DNA of 64,000 bases from an uncultured Alphaproteobacteria bacterium. GTDB taxonomy: Bacteria > Pseudomonadota > Alphaproteobacteria > HIMB59 > GCA-002718135. The stretch spans positions 1 to 64,000 of the forward strand of contig CABZCZ010000004.1 of NCBI GenBank assembly GCA_902524385.1, read 5' to 3'. Within the stretch, counting starts at the first letter, position 1, and each line of letters begins with the position of its first letter. Positions 8,797 to 17,972 of the stretch are shown piece by piece. The notes under the pieces are model-generated. The model saw only the letters and a program-made list of their open reading frames with translations, was not told the origin of the DNA and did no database searches. Made by a program: the position numbers and the translations under genes.

Positions 8797-11163
8797 TTAG
8801 TGGGTGCTAGTGGTATTTTGGATATTTTTTAATTGAGATTCGGTTAAATTTAGTGGAATTACTGATTTTGTTAAAGTATGTTCAAGAATTGAGAATGCAT
8901 CGGATACTGGGATTATCTTAATACCTTTCATGACTTCTTTATCAAATTCAGATACTTCTCTAAAATTTTCTTGAGGTATAAGGACTTTTTTAATACCTGC
9001 TCTACTTGCAGCATATATTTTTTCCTTTAAGCCTCCAATTGGAAGTACTCGGCCCCTGAGTGTAATTTCACCTGTCATTGCAACATCTCTTCTTATTTTG
9101 TTGTTTGTAAATGAAGATACTAATGAGTTAAAAATTGCTATACCCGCGCTTGGCCCGTCTTTTGGTGTAGCTCCTTCAGGAACATGAATGTGAATATCAT
9201 AATTTTCAAAATCTTTAGGGTTTATTCCTACACTAACAGATTTTGACTTTACATATGAAGTAGCTGCTTGAATTGATTCTCTCATTACTTCTCCTAGTTT
9301 ACCCGTGATAGTAAGTTTTCCTTTGCCTATAGATAAAATAACCTCTACTAATAAAATTTCTCCACCCACTTCTGTCCAAGCCAAACCGTTAGTAACACCC
9401 ACCAAATTCTTTTTTTCAATTTCATTTGATCTAAATTTGGCAATACCTAGAAGATCTCGTAGAGATTTATCATTTAATTTAATCATTTTTATTCTAGTAG
9501 TTTCTAATTTTTTTACAGTCTTTCTGCAAATTTTAGAAATTTCTTTTTCAAGATTTCTTACCCCTGCCTCTCTGGTGTAATTTCTAATAATAGAGTTTAA
9601 AACTTTAGAATTGAACGAAATCTCTGATTTTTTTATTCCATGATTTTTGATTTGTTTGGGAACTAAGTATTTTTTTGCAATTTCGTTTTTTTCTTTTTCA
9701 GTGTAACCAGGTATTCTTATGACCTCCATTCTATCAAGAAGAGCCGGTGGAATATTAAGCGTATTAGCAGTACATACGAACATAACATCGGAAAGATCAT
9801 AATCTAGTTCTAGATAATGATCATTAAACTTGCTATTTTGTTCTGGATCAAGAACCTCCAGAAGTGCAGAAGATGGGTCTCCCCTCCAATCAGAGCCAAG
9901 TTTGTCAATTTCATCAAGCAATATCAGCGGGTTAGAAGATTTAGATTTTTTCATTGCTTGAATAAATCTCCCAGGCATTGACCCAATGTATGTTTTTCTG
10001 TGACCTCTTATTTCAGCTTCATCCCTTACACCTCCAAGAGACATTCTTATGAAATTTCTTCCTGTTGAATTCGCAATTGATTTACCAAGAGACGTCTTTC
10101 CAACACCAGGTGGTCCCACCAAGCACAATATAGGACCTTTCAGTTTATTAATTCTTTTTTGTACCGCTAAATATTCTAGAATTCTCTCTTTAACCTTTTC
10201 TAGTCCGTAGTGGTCGTTTTCCAATATTGTTGATGCTTTATTGATATTTTGTGAAATTTGATCAGGATTATTCCATGGTATTGACATTATCCAATCTAGA
10301 TAGTTTCTAATTACAGTTGCCTCAGCCGACATAGGACTCATATTTTTTAATTTTTTTATTTCAGTTACGCATTTATCTTTGGCTTCTTTGGATAAATTAT
10401 ATTGGTTAACTTTCTTTTCTAGCTCAGCAATTTCATCTAGATCTTCATTTTCTCCTAATTCCTTTTGTATAGCCTTCATTTGTTCATTTAAATAATATTC
10501 TTTCTGTGTTTTCTCCATTTGTCTTTTAACACGACCCTTAATTTTTTTTTCAACTTGAAAAGAGTCAATTTCGGATACTAAATAACCATAAACTTTATTA
10601 AGCCTATCTTCTGAACTAATGATTTCTAGAATCTCTTGTTTTTGAGATAAAGAAATTGAAATGTTAGATACAATTACATCAACAATTTTATCTGGATCAT
10701 TAATTGTTCTGACGTTGTTAATTACATCAAGAGAAACTTTTTTATTAATTTTTTGAAACTCAACAAACTGCTCAACAATAAGTTTTTGTAAAGCCCTTAT
10801 ATTTGAGTTTTTCTTAGGCTTTTGATTAATTTCAGTAATTGATGCAATAATAAATTCTTTATTGAAATTTATTTTATTTACCTTTGCTCTTTGGATACCT
10901 TCCACTAGAACTTTAAGAGTTCCATCTGGAAGTTTTAATAACTGGATAATTTTAGCGACAGTTCCAACAGAATATAGGTTTTCTTTATTAGGATTGTCAA
11001 TTTTTGAATTCTTTTGAGAAAGCAGAAAAATTTTCTTATCAATTGTCATTACATGGTTGATAGCATTTACAGATTGCTCTCTTCCTACAAATAGAGGAGC
11101 AACCATGTTAGGAAATACTACTATATCTCTAAGTGGGAGAACAGGAATTTGATTTTTCACCAT
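8797..11163 (-). CDS. lon: ATP-dependent protease La (Lon)
   Basis: Lon degrades misfolded and regulatory proteins in the cytoplasm. The 788 residues show the full domain order: N-terminal substrate-binding domain (VLPLRDIVVFPNMVAPLFVGR), coiled-coil middle, AAA+ module with Walker A GPPGVGKTS (about residue 352) and Walker B LILLDEIDK, and the C-terminal Ser-Lys protease domain with catalytic Ser672 in DGPSAGIAI and the conserved GGLKEKIYAA segment. Length is normal. It follows clpX by 30 bases. An AT-only inverted repeat just downstream (about 8776-8795) is too weak to call a terminator. Confidence 0.98.
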   Translation of the reverse strand: MVKNQIPVLPLRDIVVFPNMVAPLFVGREQSVNAINHVMTIDKKIFLLSQKNSKIDNPNKENLYSVGTVAKIIQLLKLPDGTLKVLVEGIQRAKVNKINFNKEFIIASITEINQKPKKNSNIRALQKLIVEQFVEFQKINKKVSLDVINNVRTINDPDKIVDVIVSNISISLSQKQEILEIISSEDRLNKVYGYLVSEIDSFQVEKKIKGRVKRQMEKTQKEYYLNEQMKAIQKELGENEDLDEIAELEKKVNQYNLSKEAKDKCVTEIKKLKNMSPMSAEATVIRNYLDWIMSIPWNNPDQISQNINKASTILENDHYGLEKVKERILEYLAVQKRINKLKGPILCLVGPPGVGKTSLGKSIANSTGRNFIRMSLGGVRDEAEIRGHRKTYIGSMPGRFIQAMKKSKSSNPLILLDEIDKLGSDWRGDPSSALLEVLDPEQNSKFNDHYLELDYDLSDVMFVCTANTLNIPPALLDRMEVIRIPGYTEKEKNEIAKKYLVPKQIKNHGIKKSEISFNSKVLNSIIRNYTREAGVRNLEKEISKICRKTVKKLETTRIKMIKLNDKSLRDLLGIAKFRSNEIEKKNLVGVTNGLAWTEVGGEILLVEVILSIGKGKLTITGKLGEVMRESIQAATSYVKSKSVSVGINPKDFENYDIHIHVPEGATPKDGPSAGIAIFNSLVSSFTNNKIRRDVAMTGEITLRGRVLPIGGLKEKIYAASRAGIKKVLIPQENFREVSEFDKEVMKGIKIIPVSDAFSILEHTLTKSVIPLNLTESQLKNIQNTTSTH

Positions 11164-11193
11164 AACATATAAATGTCTATATATTAATTAAAT

Positions 11194-12459
11194 TCAAGAG
11201 TTATTAGTCATTAATTTTTGACTATTTCCTTTATTTGAATAAATTAATATCGGATTAGTTTTTTTTGTAATTACATCTTTATTTATAACTACTTTATATA
11301 AATCCTTTTGATCTGGAACATTATACATAAGATCCATTAGTGAATCTTCTATTATAGATCTTAGTCCTCTAGCACCTGTGTTTTGAGATACTGCTAACTT
11401 TGCAATTTCTTTCAAAGCATCTTCTTTAATTTCCAATTTAACTCCATCCATTTTCATAAGAGATTCAAATTGCTTTACTATAGCATTTTTTGGCTGAGTC
11501 ATTATTCTAATAAGCATATCCTCATCTAGTTCACGCAAAGTGGTGATTACTGGAAGTCTTCCAATGAATTCTGGTATCATCCCAAATTTTAACAAATCTT
11601 GATTTTCTAGTTTTTTTAGTGACGCTCCAACAGTTTTTTTAGGTTCTAAATCTAATTTAGAATTAAAACCTATTGCAGTTCCCTTTAAGCGATAATTTAT
11701 AATTTCCTCTAAACCTGAAAATGCCCCTCCACATATAAAAAGTATATTAGAAGTGTCGACTTGTAAAAATTCTTGTTGAGGATGTTTTCTTCCCCCTTGT
11801 GGTGGAACACTAGCAATAGTACCTTCCATAATTTTAAGAAGAGCTTGTTGTACTCCTTCCCCAGAAACATCTCTTGTTATTGAAGGATTATCACTTTTTC
11901 TTCCAATTTTATCAATTTCATCAATATAAACTATACCTTTTTGAGCACGCTCAACATTGTAGTCAGATGCTTGCAATAGTTTAAGAATTATATTCTCTAC
12001 ATCTTCTCCAACATATCCTGCTTCAGTTAAACTTGTTGCATCAGCAACTGTAAAAGGAACATCTAATATTTTTGCTAAGGTTTGTGCTAATAATGTTTTA
12101 CCCGTACCGGTTGGACCAACTAAAAGAATATTTGATTTTGAGATCTCAATATTATCATTTTCTAAATTAGATGATAATCTTTTGTAATGGTTATAAACTG
12201 CCACTGAAAGTATTTTTTTTGAATCTTTTTGGCCTATTACATAATCGTTTAAAAATTTATTTATCTCTGAGGGCTTTGGTATATCTTTTTTAATTTTGAA
12301 TTTATTATTTTTATTATCTTCTTTAATAATATCCATGCATAGCTCTACACATTCATCACAAACAAAAACAGTTGGGCCAGCTATTAATTTTTTAACCTCT
12401 TTTTGATTTTTTCCACAAAAAGAACAAAATAATGAGTCTTTCTCATTTTTTTTATTCAT
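11194..12459 (-). CDS. clpX: ClpX unfoldase of the ClpXP protease
   Basis: ClpX is the AAA+ unfoldase that feeds substrates to ClpP. The N-terminal zinc domain has Cys12, Cys15, Cys34 and Cys37 (CSFC and CDEC). Walker A is [13 protein letters not shown] (near residue 114), Walker B is IVYIDEIDK, and GYVGEDVE marks the pore-loop region. Length is 421 residues. It overlaps the clpP stop by one base, so the two are co-translated. The short C-terminal extension after residue 400 is not conserved. Confidence 0.98.
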   Translation of the reverse strand: MNKKNEKDSLFCSFCGKNQKEVKKLIAGPTVFVCDECVELCMDIIKEDNKNNKFKIKKDIPKPSEINKFLNDYVIGQKDSKKILSVAVYNHYKRLSSNLENDNIEISKSNILLVGPTGTGKTLLAQTLAKILDVPFTVADATSLTEAGYVGEDVENIILKLLQASDYNVERAQKGIVYIDEIDKIGRKSDNPSITRDVSGEGVQQALLKIMEGTIASVPPQGGRKHPQQEFLQVDTSNILFICGGAFSGLEEIINYRLKGTAIGFNSKLDLEPKKTVGASLKKLENQDLLKFGMIPEFIGRLPVITTLRELDEDMLIRIMTQPKNAIVKQFESLMKMDGVKLEIKEDALKEIAKLAVSQNTGARGLRSIIEDSLMDLMYNVPDQKDLYKVVINKDVITKKTNPILIYSNKGNSQKLMTNNS

Positions 12460-13070
12460 TATTTCCTATCCTTTACAACTTTATCTATAAGGCCAAATTT
12501 AATGGCCTCGTCAGCTGAAAAATATTTATCTCTTTCCATGATACTTGTAATTTCTGATAATTTCTTTCCTGTATGTTTTGAGTAAATTTCATTTAATTTC
12601 AATTTTGTTTTTTTAATTTCATTAGTTTGAATTTCAATATCTGTAACCTGCCCTTGCATACCCCCACTAGGTTGATGAATCATAATTCTTGAATTTGGAA
12701 GAGAAAATCTCATTCCTTTTTCACCTGCAGTTAAAAGAAGTGAGCCTGCTGATGCTGCTTGCCCAACACAAATAGTCATAATTTTAGAAGAAACATATTG
12801 CATAGTATCGTAAATTGCTAATCCTGACCAAACAATACCTCCAGGAGAATTAATATAAAAAGAAATTTCTTTTTTTGGGTTTTCAGACTCTAGAAATAAT
12901 ATTTGTGCGCATATTAGACTTGCAATGTTATCGTCGATTGGACCAGTAAGAAAAATTATTCTTTCTTTTAACAATCTCGAATAGATGTCATAAGATCTCT
13001 CGCCTCTTGATGATTGCTCAACAACCATTGGAATAAGGTTATTGGTAATATTATCTATTGGATCTTTCAT
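12459..13070 (-). CDS. clpP: ClpP serine protease subunit
   Basis: ClpP forms the tetradecameric peptidase barrel of ClpXP and ClpAP. Catalytic Ser107 lies in GQAASAG and catalytic His132 in MIHQPSGG; the FYINSPGG motif is also present. Length is 203 residues. Its start overlaps the tig stop by four bases. Both partners, ClpX (next gene) and ClpA with ClpS (54-57 kb), are encoded in this window. Confidence 0.98.
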   Translation of the reverse strand: MKDPIDNITNNLIPMVVEQSSRGERSYDIYSRLLKERIIFLTGPIDDNIASLICAQILFLESENPKKEISFYINSPGGIVWSGLAIYDTMQYVSSKIMTICVGQAASAGSLLLTAGEKGMRFSLPNSRIMIHQPSGGMQGQVTDIEIQTNEIKKTKLKLNEIYSKHTGKKLSEITSIMERDKYFSADEAIKFGLIDKVVKDRK

Positions 13071-14419
13071 TTTTTTGTATCTTTAATATCAAATGTTTTA
13101 ACTTCAAGTTTTTTGTATTGATCTTCATTTAATTTTATAACATTTGTTTCAGATTTGGAAATAATTGATTCAATTACTTTTTGTTCAATAAGAGGTGCCC
13201 TTATAGTATCTAAAGATGAAGGATTCTTTTCAAAATATTCCATAATTTGTTTTTCTTGCCCTGGGTATTGACTACTATATTGTAATATTCCTTTATTAAT
13301 CTCTTCTTCAGATATGAATACTTTTTCTTCTGAGGCTATATGTTGCATCAATAAACCAAGCTTGACTCTTCTTTCTGATATTTTTTTATATCTTTTTTTA
13401 AGATCATCATCTTTTAATAGTTTGTCGTCCTCATCTAATGTACCTTCTTTTTTGGCATTTTCTAAACGACTCCATATTTGATTAAAATCATCTTCTAGTA
13501 CTCCATCAGGTAAATCAAATTTATAATTATTATCTAAAAGGTCCATCAATTCTTTTTTTTCAATTTGTTTTATCCCTTGTTCATATTGAGATTTCATATT
13601 ACTCACTAGAAAATCTTTAAGATCCTTTTCAGTTTTGAAACCATTCTTATCTAAAAATTCTTTTGTAAGTTCAAATTTTATTTTTTCTTCAATTGAAATT
13701 ATTTCAAAATTAAAGTTTGTGTTTTTAAATTTTTCATCTTTGAGAATTTTAGATAAGTTGAATTTTAATTCAATTTTATCTCCAGATTTTACTTTTCTTT
13801 CTATCAATTCTTTATTTAAACCTGGAAGTATTCCATCGTCAAAACTTAAATCAATGGGAAAATTTTTTTGAGATTTTAAATATTCTGGAAGATCTTCTTG
13901 AAAGGATTCAAAATTAACAATGACTTTGTCGGAATTTTTAACCTGTCTCGAACTTTCAATTTTTTTAAAATTATTTTGAGAATCAGTAAAACTCTTGAAT
14001 TGATTTTCTTCTGCTTTTTTACCTAATTCAATCTCATACTTGTTGATTTTAAGATCTTTAAAATCTTTAAGTTTAATTTCAGGTTTTAGATCAAATTTTA
14101 AATTAATAGTTATTGGTTTGTTTTTTTCGTAGTTACTAAGTTCAACTTTAGGAGCTCGAAAAAGAGAAAATTTTTTTTCATCAATTAATTTTTTTGTGTT
14201 TGCATCTACTACTTTTTGAATTACTTCATTTAAAACATTGTCTTCATATTTTTTTTTGACAATATTTAAAGGGGCTTTACCTTTTCTAAAACCAGGAATA
14301 TTTACGGTCGGCAGTATTTGATTTATTTTATTATCTACTTCAATATCAATTTCTTCGTAGGGAATTTCTAATGAGTATTCTTTATAAAGCTTTTTAGATT
14401 TTAATTCTTTTGTATTCAT
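13067..14419 (-). CDS. tig: Trigger factor (ribosome-associated chaperone)
   Basis: Trigger factor binds nascent chains at the ribosome exit tunnel. The N-terminal ribosome-binding domain carries the signature GFRKGKAPL (near residue 43). A middle FKBP-type prolyl isomerase domain (about 155-245) and the helical C-terminal chaperone domain follow. The 450 residues are very lysine-rich. It is first in the tig-clpP-clpX-lon run and lies just downstream of tRNA-Leu on the same strand. Confidence 0.96.
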   Translation of the reverse strand: MNTKELKSKKLYKEYSLEIPYEEIDIEVDNKINQILPTVNIPGFRKGKAPLNIVKKKYEDNVLNEVIQKVVDANTKKLIDEKKFSLFRAPKVELSNYEKNKPITINLKFDLKPEIKLKDFKDLKINKYEIELGKKAEENQFKSFTDSQNNFKKIESSRQVKNSDKVIVNFESFQEDLPEYLKSQKNFPIDLSFDDGILPGLNKELIERKVKSGDKIELKFNLSKILKDEKFKNTNFNFEIISIEEKIKFELTKEFLDKNGFKTEKDLKDFLVSNMKSQYEQGIKQIEKKELMDLLDNNYKFDLPDGVLEDDFNQIWSRLENAKKEGTLDEDDKLLKDDDLKKRYKKISERRVKLGLLMQHIASEEKVFISEEEINKGILQYSSQYPGQEKQIMEYFEKNPSSLDTIRAPLIEQKVIESIISKSETNVIKLNEDQYKKLEVKTFDIKDTKK

Positions 14420-14435
14420 AATTTTTTAAACCAAA

Positions 14436-14520
14436 TGGTAGGCCGGAAAGGACTTGAACCTTCACACCTCGCGGCACTAGAACCTAAATCTAGCGTGTCT
14501 ACCAATTCCACCACCGGCCC
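14436..14520 (-). tRNA. tRNA-Leu (anticodon TAG)
   Basis: Class II tRNA on the minus strand. The acceptor stem is GGGCCGG/CCGGCCT. The anticodon stem CTAGA/TCTAG encloses TTTAGGT, giving anticodon TAG. A long variable arm (TGCCGCGAGGTGTG region) and T loop TTCAAGT follow, then discriminator A and encoded CCA (14438-14436). It lies 16 bases upstream of the tig start codon, so the tig mRNA leader must begin inside or upstream of the tRNA unless the transcript is processed. Confidence 0.96.
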
Positions 14521-14586
14521 TATTATTATTAGCCTTTTATGTACAATAAATTAAAAAACAATAGAGAAAATAAACTAAATAGAAAA

Positions 14587-14664
14587 TGGGGCGAACGATG
14601 GGATTCGAACCCACGGCATCAGGCACCACAAGCCTGCGCTCTAACCAACTGAGCTACGCTCGCC
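14587..14664 (-). tRNA. tRNA-His (anticodon GTG)
   Basis: Minus-strand cloverleaf. The acceptor is GCGAGCG/CGTTCGC with an extra 5' G opposite C73, the identity mark of tRNA-His. The anticodon stem CAGGC/GCCTG with loop TTGTGGT gives anticodon GTG. The T loop is TTCGAAT and CCA is encoded (14589-14587). It is divergent from the aminotransferase gene at 14717. Confidence 0.97.
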
Positions 14665-14716
14665 ATATAACTTAATTAAAAGTTTAATTTTTATATTAAT
14701 TCGCTATATCAAAAAT

Positions 14717-15874
14717 ATGGAAGTTTCAAAAAGAATATTTAATTTAGAAACTGAAACAGCTTTTTCCATTCTTGCTAAAGCTAATGATCTTGCAGCTAAA
14801 GGTAAAGATATTATTAATTTAGGAATAGGACAGCCAGATTTTCCTACACCAATAAATATTCAGGAAGCTGCAATTAGAGCAATTAAAGATGGCTATCATG
14901 GATATACTCCATCAAATGGAATACCTGAATTACGAGAAGCAGTATCAGAATTAGTATTAAATAAATATAATGCAAATATTAAACCAGAAAATGTCTTAAT
15001 CACTCCTGGAGGTAAACCAGTTATTTTCATTTCAGCATTATTATTAGGCAGTGAAGATAGAGAAATAATTTTTCCCGATCCAGGTTTTCCAATTTATAGG
15101 TCTATGATTAAATACAGTGATGCAAAGGCGGTTCCACTTAAACTTTTCGAAAAAGATAATTTTGAAATTAATATTGAGCAATTAAAAGAATTAATTACTG
15201 ATAAAACAAGTTTGATAATAATAAATAATCCAAACAATCCAACAGGATCTTATATGAATAAGAAAAAAATTACTGATCTTGTTAATCTATTAGAGCAGTA
15301 CCCAAACGTTCACATTTTAAGTGATGAAATTTATAGTAATATTATTTTTAATAATGAACAAATGCCATCATTATTAGAATACGAAAGTATAAGAGAAAGA
15401 TTAATAGTTCTTGAAGGATGGAGCAAAACATATTGTATGACTGGATGGAGATTAGGGTGGAGTATATGGCCAGAAAATTTAATTGAACATGCTAACAAAA
15501 TATGTGTGAATTACAATTCCTGCGCTACATCAATTTCACAATATGCAGGATTAGAAGCAATAAGAGGTTCTCAGAAAGAAATAACAAAAATTGTTAGTGA
15601 ATTTCAAAAAAGAAAAGAGTATGTTTTTAATGAACTGAATAAATTAGAAAAAATTTCTTGTTTTGAACCGGGCGGTGCTTTTTATGCGTTCCCAAATATC
15701 TCAAAAACTGGATTAAGTGGAAATAAATTTTCAGAAGTAGCACTTCAAGAAAAAGGTGTTGCTTTAGTTCCAGGTTCAAGTTTTGGTGATAATGCGAGTG
15801 AATTTGTTAGAATAAGTTTTGCTAATTCTCTAGAAAACATTAAAGAAGCAATTAAAAGATTATCTTCAATATGA
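14717..15874 (+). CDS. PLP-dependent aminotransferase, class I (aspartate aminotransferase-like)
   Basis: This 385-residue fold-type I aminotransferase probably moves amino groups between an amino acid and 2-oxoglutarate in the cytoplasm. Visible signs are the N-terminal INLGIGQPDFPTP, the YTPSNGIPELREA substrate segment, NNPNNPTG near residue 172, and the PLP lysine in GWSKTYCMTGWRLGW (about residue 236). It resembles the AspC/aromatic-alanine group; the exact donor cannot be read from sequence. Its stop overlaps the PII gene start (ATGA, four bases), so the two are translationally coupled, which ties it to nitrogen assimilation. Confidence 0.9.
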   Translation: MEVSKRIFNLETETAFSILAKANDLAAKGKDIINLGIGQPDFPTPINIQEAAIRAIKDGYHGYTPSNGIPELREAVSELVLNKYNANIKPENVLITPGGKPVIFISALLLGSEDREIIFPDPGFPIYRSMIKYSDAKAVPLKLFEKDNFEINIEQLKELITDKTSLIIINNPNNPTGSYMNKKKITDLVNLLEQYPNVHILSDEIYSNIIFNNEQMPSLLEYESIRERLIVLEGWSKTYCMTGWRLGWSIWPENLIEHANKICVNYNSCATSISQYAGLEAIRGSQKEITKIVSEFQKRKEYVFNELNKLEKISCFEPGGAFYAFPNISKTGLSGNKFSEVALQEKGVALVPGSSFGDNASEFVRISFANSLENIKEAIKRLSSI

Positions 15875-16212
15875 AAAAAATAGAAGCAATCATTAAACCC
15901 TTTAAACTATCTCAAGTAAAAGAAGCGCTCCATGAAATTGGAATATCTGGAATGACTTTAATTGATGTTAAAGGTTTTGGAAGACAACGGGGATCGACTG
16001 GAGGCATGGACGCAAATGATACTTTTGATGATGAGTTTTTAGCCAAAATGAAATTAGAAGTAATAGTAGAAGATAATCAAGTCGATGAAGTTATAGAATC
16101 AATAAAATCTAGTGCATACTCTGGAAAAATCGGAGATGGTAAGATTTTTGTGTCCAATATTGAGCAAGTAGTAAGAATAAGAACTGGTGAAAAAGACAGT
16201 GATGCTGTCTAA
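15871..16212 (+). CDS. PII nitrogen regulatory protein lacking the T-loop tyrosine
   Basis: PII proteins are trimeric sensors of 2-oxoglutarate and ATP/ADP that control glutamine synthetase and ammonium uptake. The fold is clear: MKKIEAIIKPFKL at the start, VKGFGRQRG before the T-loop, GKIGDGKIFV in the B-loop and RIRTGE near the end. The T-loop is abnormal. In E. coli GlnB/GlnK this segment has tyrosines at 46 and 51, and Tyr51 is uridylylated by GlnD; here residues 41-60 read GSTGGMDANDTFDDEFLAKM, with no tyrosine, one extra residue and many acidic residues. GlnD-type control is therefore unlikely. It could be a GlnB or GlnK paralogue; no amtB lies beside it. Confidence 0.93.
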   Translation: MKKIEAIIKPFKLSQVKEALHEIGISGMTLIDVKGFGRQRGSTGGMDANDTFDDEFLAKMKLEVIVEDNQVDEVIESIKSSAYSGKIGDGKIFVSNIEQVVRIRTGEKDSDAV

Positions 16213-16251
16213 TTTTTCTTTACTTTTGTTTAAAAGCAAGTAATTAATCTA

Positions 16252-16306
16252 TAACCGTTCAACTCTTTTAGAGTCGGAAGTAGGCATTGTGCCGAAGGAA
16301 CGCATG
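16252..16306 (+). promoter_or_regulatory. Glutamine riboswitch (glnA RNA motif), first tandem copy
   Basis: This region matches my recollection of the glnA aptamer consensus: CGTTCA, then a hairpin ending before CGGAAGTAGG, another hairpin, then GAAGGAACGC. Pairing supports it: P1 CGTTC (16256-16260) with GAACG (16298-16302); P2 ACTC with GAGT (16262-16265, 16271-16274); P3 GGCA with TGCC (16283-16286, 16290-16293). The three-way junction carries the conserved CGGAAGTAGG and GAAGGAAC strands. It lies between the PII gene and glnA, on the sense strand of glnA. A covariance-model search was not possible here. Confidence 0.85.
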
Positions 16307-16316
16307 CAAAAGTTAT

Positions 16317-16373
16317 AAATCGTTCAACCTATTTTATAGGTCGGAAGTAAGCCAAAAGCTGAAGGAACGCGCA
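16317..16373 (+). promoter_or_regulatory. Glutamine riboswitch (glnA RNA motif), second tandem copy
   Basis: A second copy begins ten bases after the first. P1 is CGTTC (16321-16325) with GAACG (16365-16369). P2 is ACCTA with TAGGT (16327-16331, 16337-16341). P3 is AGC with GCT (16350-16352, 16358-16360). The junction strands CGGAAGTAAG and GAAGGAACGC are kept. Stem sequences differ from the first copy while pairing is kept, which is covariation evidence within one locus. It ends about 85 bases before the glnA start. Confidence 0.85.
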
Positions 16374-16410
16374 TCAAAAGCAGATTTCATAACTAGAGCA
16401 TGATTTAACC

Positions 16411-16440
16411 GGGTAACGCTGGATAGCATACCCTTTTGTT
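16411..16440 (+). promoter_or_regulatory. Candidate expression-platform hairpin of the glnA leader
   Basis: Between the second aptamer and the glnA Shine-Dalgarno, GGGTA (16411-16415) can pair with TACCC (16429-16433), with an inner GCT/AGC pair set, followed by TTTTGTT. This looks like a weak intrinsic terminator that glutamine binding could favour. The ribosome-binding site AAGGAG is at 16446-16451. Whether control is by termination or translation cannot be told from sequence. Confidence 0.4.
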
Positions 16441-16457
16441 GAAGTAAGGAGATAGAT

Positions 16458-17888
16458 ATGAAATTAAAAAGCTCGACTCCAAAAGATTTAATGTCTGAAA
16501 TTAAAGATATGGACATTAAAATGGTTGATATGCGCTTTACTGATATACCAGGAACAACTCAACATTTTACAATACCAATTAAATTTTTAGAAGAAGACAT
16601 ATTTTCTGACGGACTTGGTTTTGATGGATCTTCAGTAAGAGGTTTCCAAGAAATTCAAGATAGTGATATGATTGTTTTGCCAGATGCAACAACAGCTTAT
16701 ATAGATCCATTTTTTTCAGAAAAAACTTTAGCATTACATTGTAATATTAAAGATCCTGTAACGTTGGTTGATTACAGTCGTGATCCAAGAAATATTGCAA
16801 AAAAAGCTGAAGCCTATTTAAAATCATCTGGTATCGGTGACACGGCATTTTTTGGACCAGAAGCAGAATTTTTTGTCTTCAATAATGTTCAATTTGATTC
16901 TGGATCGAACTTTGCATTTCATGAAGTTGACTCTGTTGAAGGTACTTGGAATAGTGGTGCCGATGAAAATCCAAACTTAGGACATAAACCTAGACATAAA
17001 GAAGGATATTTTCCTTTACCACCAGTAGATACGCTTCAAGATGTAAGAACTGAAATGGTAATGACTATGCAAGACATTGGTCTTACTGTTGAAGCACATC
17101 ACCATGAAGTTGCAACAGGTGGACAGTGTGAAATTGATTTAGAATTTTCACCACTCTTGAAGATGGCTGATGATATGATGAAATATAAGTACGTAGTTAA
17201 AAATGTTGCAAGACAGCATGGAATGACCGCTACATTTATGCCTAAACCTTTATTTGAAGATAATGGTTCAGGTATGCACGTTCATCAAAGTGTTTGGAAA
17301 GACGGTGACACATTAATGTATAAAGAAGGTAACTATGCTAACCTAAGTGATTTAGCTCTAAACTATATTGGAGGTATACTTAAACACGCACCTGCACTTT
17401 TAGCTTTTTGTGCTCCTACTACTAATTCTTATAAGAGATTAGTACCAGGCTTTGAGGCTCCAGTGAACATTGTTTACTCTCAAAGAAACAGAACTGCATC
17501 TGTAAGAATTCCAGCTTATTCTCAAAGCCCTAAAGCAAAAAGAATGGAATTTAGATGCCCAGATCCAAGTGCAAACCCATACTTAGCATTTTCAGCGATG
17601 TTAATGGCAGGATTAGACGGTATTAAAAATAAAATTAATCCCGGTGATCCAACTGATATAAATCTTTATGCTGCGAGCGAAGAGGTATTATCTAAAATTC
17701 AATCCACGCCTGGATCTTTAGCAGAATCTCTTGAGGCCCTTGAAAAAGATCATGCATTTTTATTAGAGGGTGATGTGTTTACTAAAGATGTAATTGAAAC
17801 ATATATTAGCTATAAAAAAGAGAGTGAGGTTGATCCAATAAATATTAGACCTCATCCACACGAGTTCAAATTATATTACGACGTGTAG
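16458..17888 (+). CDS. glnA: Glutamine synthetase, type I
   Basis: Glutamine synthetase makes glutamine from glutamate, ammonia and ATP in the cytoplasm and is the main entry point for ammonium. The 476-residue length is typical of GSI. Visible motifs are [12 protein letters not shown] near residue 50, [11 protein letters not shown] (metal site), the ATP-site segment [10 protein letters not shown] and the NRTASVRIP loop. Tyr404 in NLYAASEE aligns with the adenylylation tyrosine of GSI-beta enzymes (Tyr397 in E. coli), so GlnE control may remain. The ATG is set by AAGGAG six bases upstream. Two tandem glutamine-riboswitch-like RNAs precede it and a strong terminator follows. Confidence 0.98.
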   Translation: MKLKSSTPKDLMSEIKDMDIKMVDMRFTDIPGTTQHFTIPIKFLEEDIFSDGLGFDGSSVRGFQEIQDSDMIVLPDATTAYIDPFFSEKTLALHCNIKDPVTLVDYSRDPRNIAKKAEAYLKSSGIGDTAFFGPEAEFFVFNNVQFDSGSNFAFHEVDSVEGTWNSGADENPNLGHKPRHKEGYFPLPPVDTLQDVRTEMVMTMQDIGLTVEAHHHEVATGGQCEIDLEFSPLLKMADDMMKYKYVVKNVARQHGMTATFMPKPLFEDNGSGMHVHQSVWKDGDTLMYKEGNYANLSDLALNYIGGILKHAPALLAFCAPTTNSYKRLVPGFEAPVNIVYSQRNRTASVRIPAYSQSPKAKRMEFRCPDPSANPYLAFSAMLMAGLDGIKNKINPGDPTDINLYAASEEVLSKIQSTPGSLAESLEALEKDHAFLLEGDVFTKDVIETYISYKKESEVDPINIRPHPHEFKLYYDV

Positions 17889-17910
17889 AATTATACTTAC
17901 CTATATAAAG

Positions 17911-17936
17911 AAAACCGCCTTAGGGCGGTTTTTTTT
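17911..17936 (+). terminator. Rho-independent terminator of glnA
   Basis: The inverted repeat AAAACCGCC (17911-17919) and GGCGGTTTT (17924-17932), with a four-base loop, runs into eight T residues. It lies 22 bases after the glnA stop and is a canonical terminator on the plus strand. It separates glnA from parE. Confidence 0.93.
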
Positions 17937-17972
17937 ATGTTTTTAGAACAACACTTTTGATAAGAAATATTT

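Noticed and set aside
16334..16516. Minus-strand open frame of 60 codons
   Set aside because: It runs across the second riboswitch copy and the glnA start; the protein has no family features.
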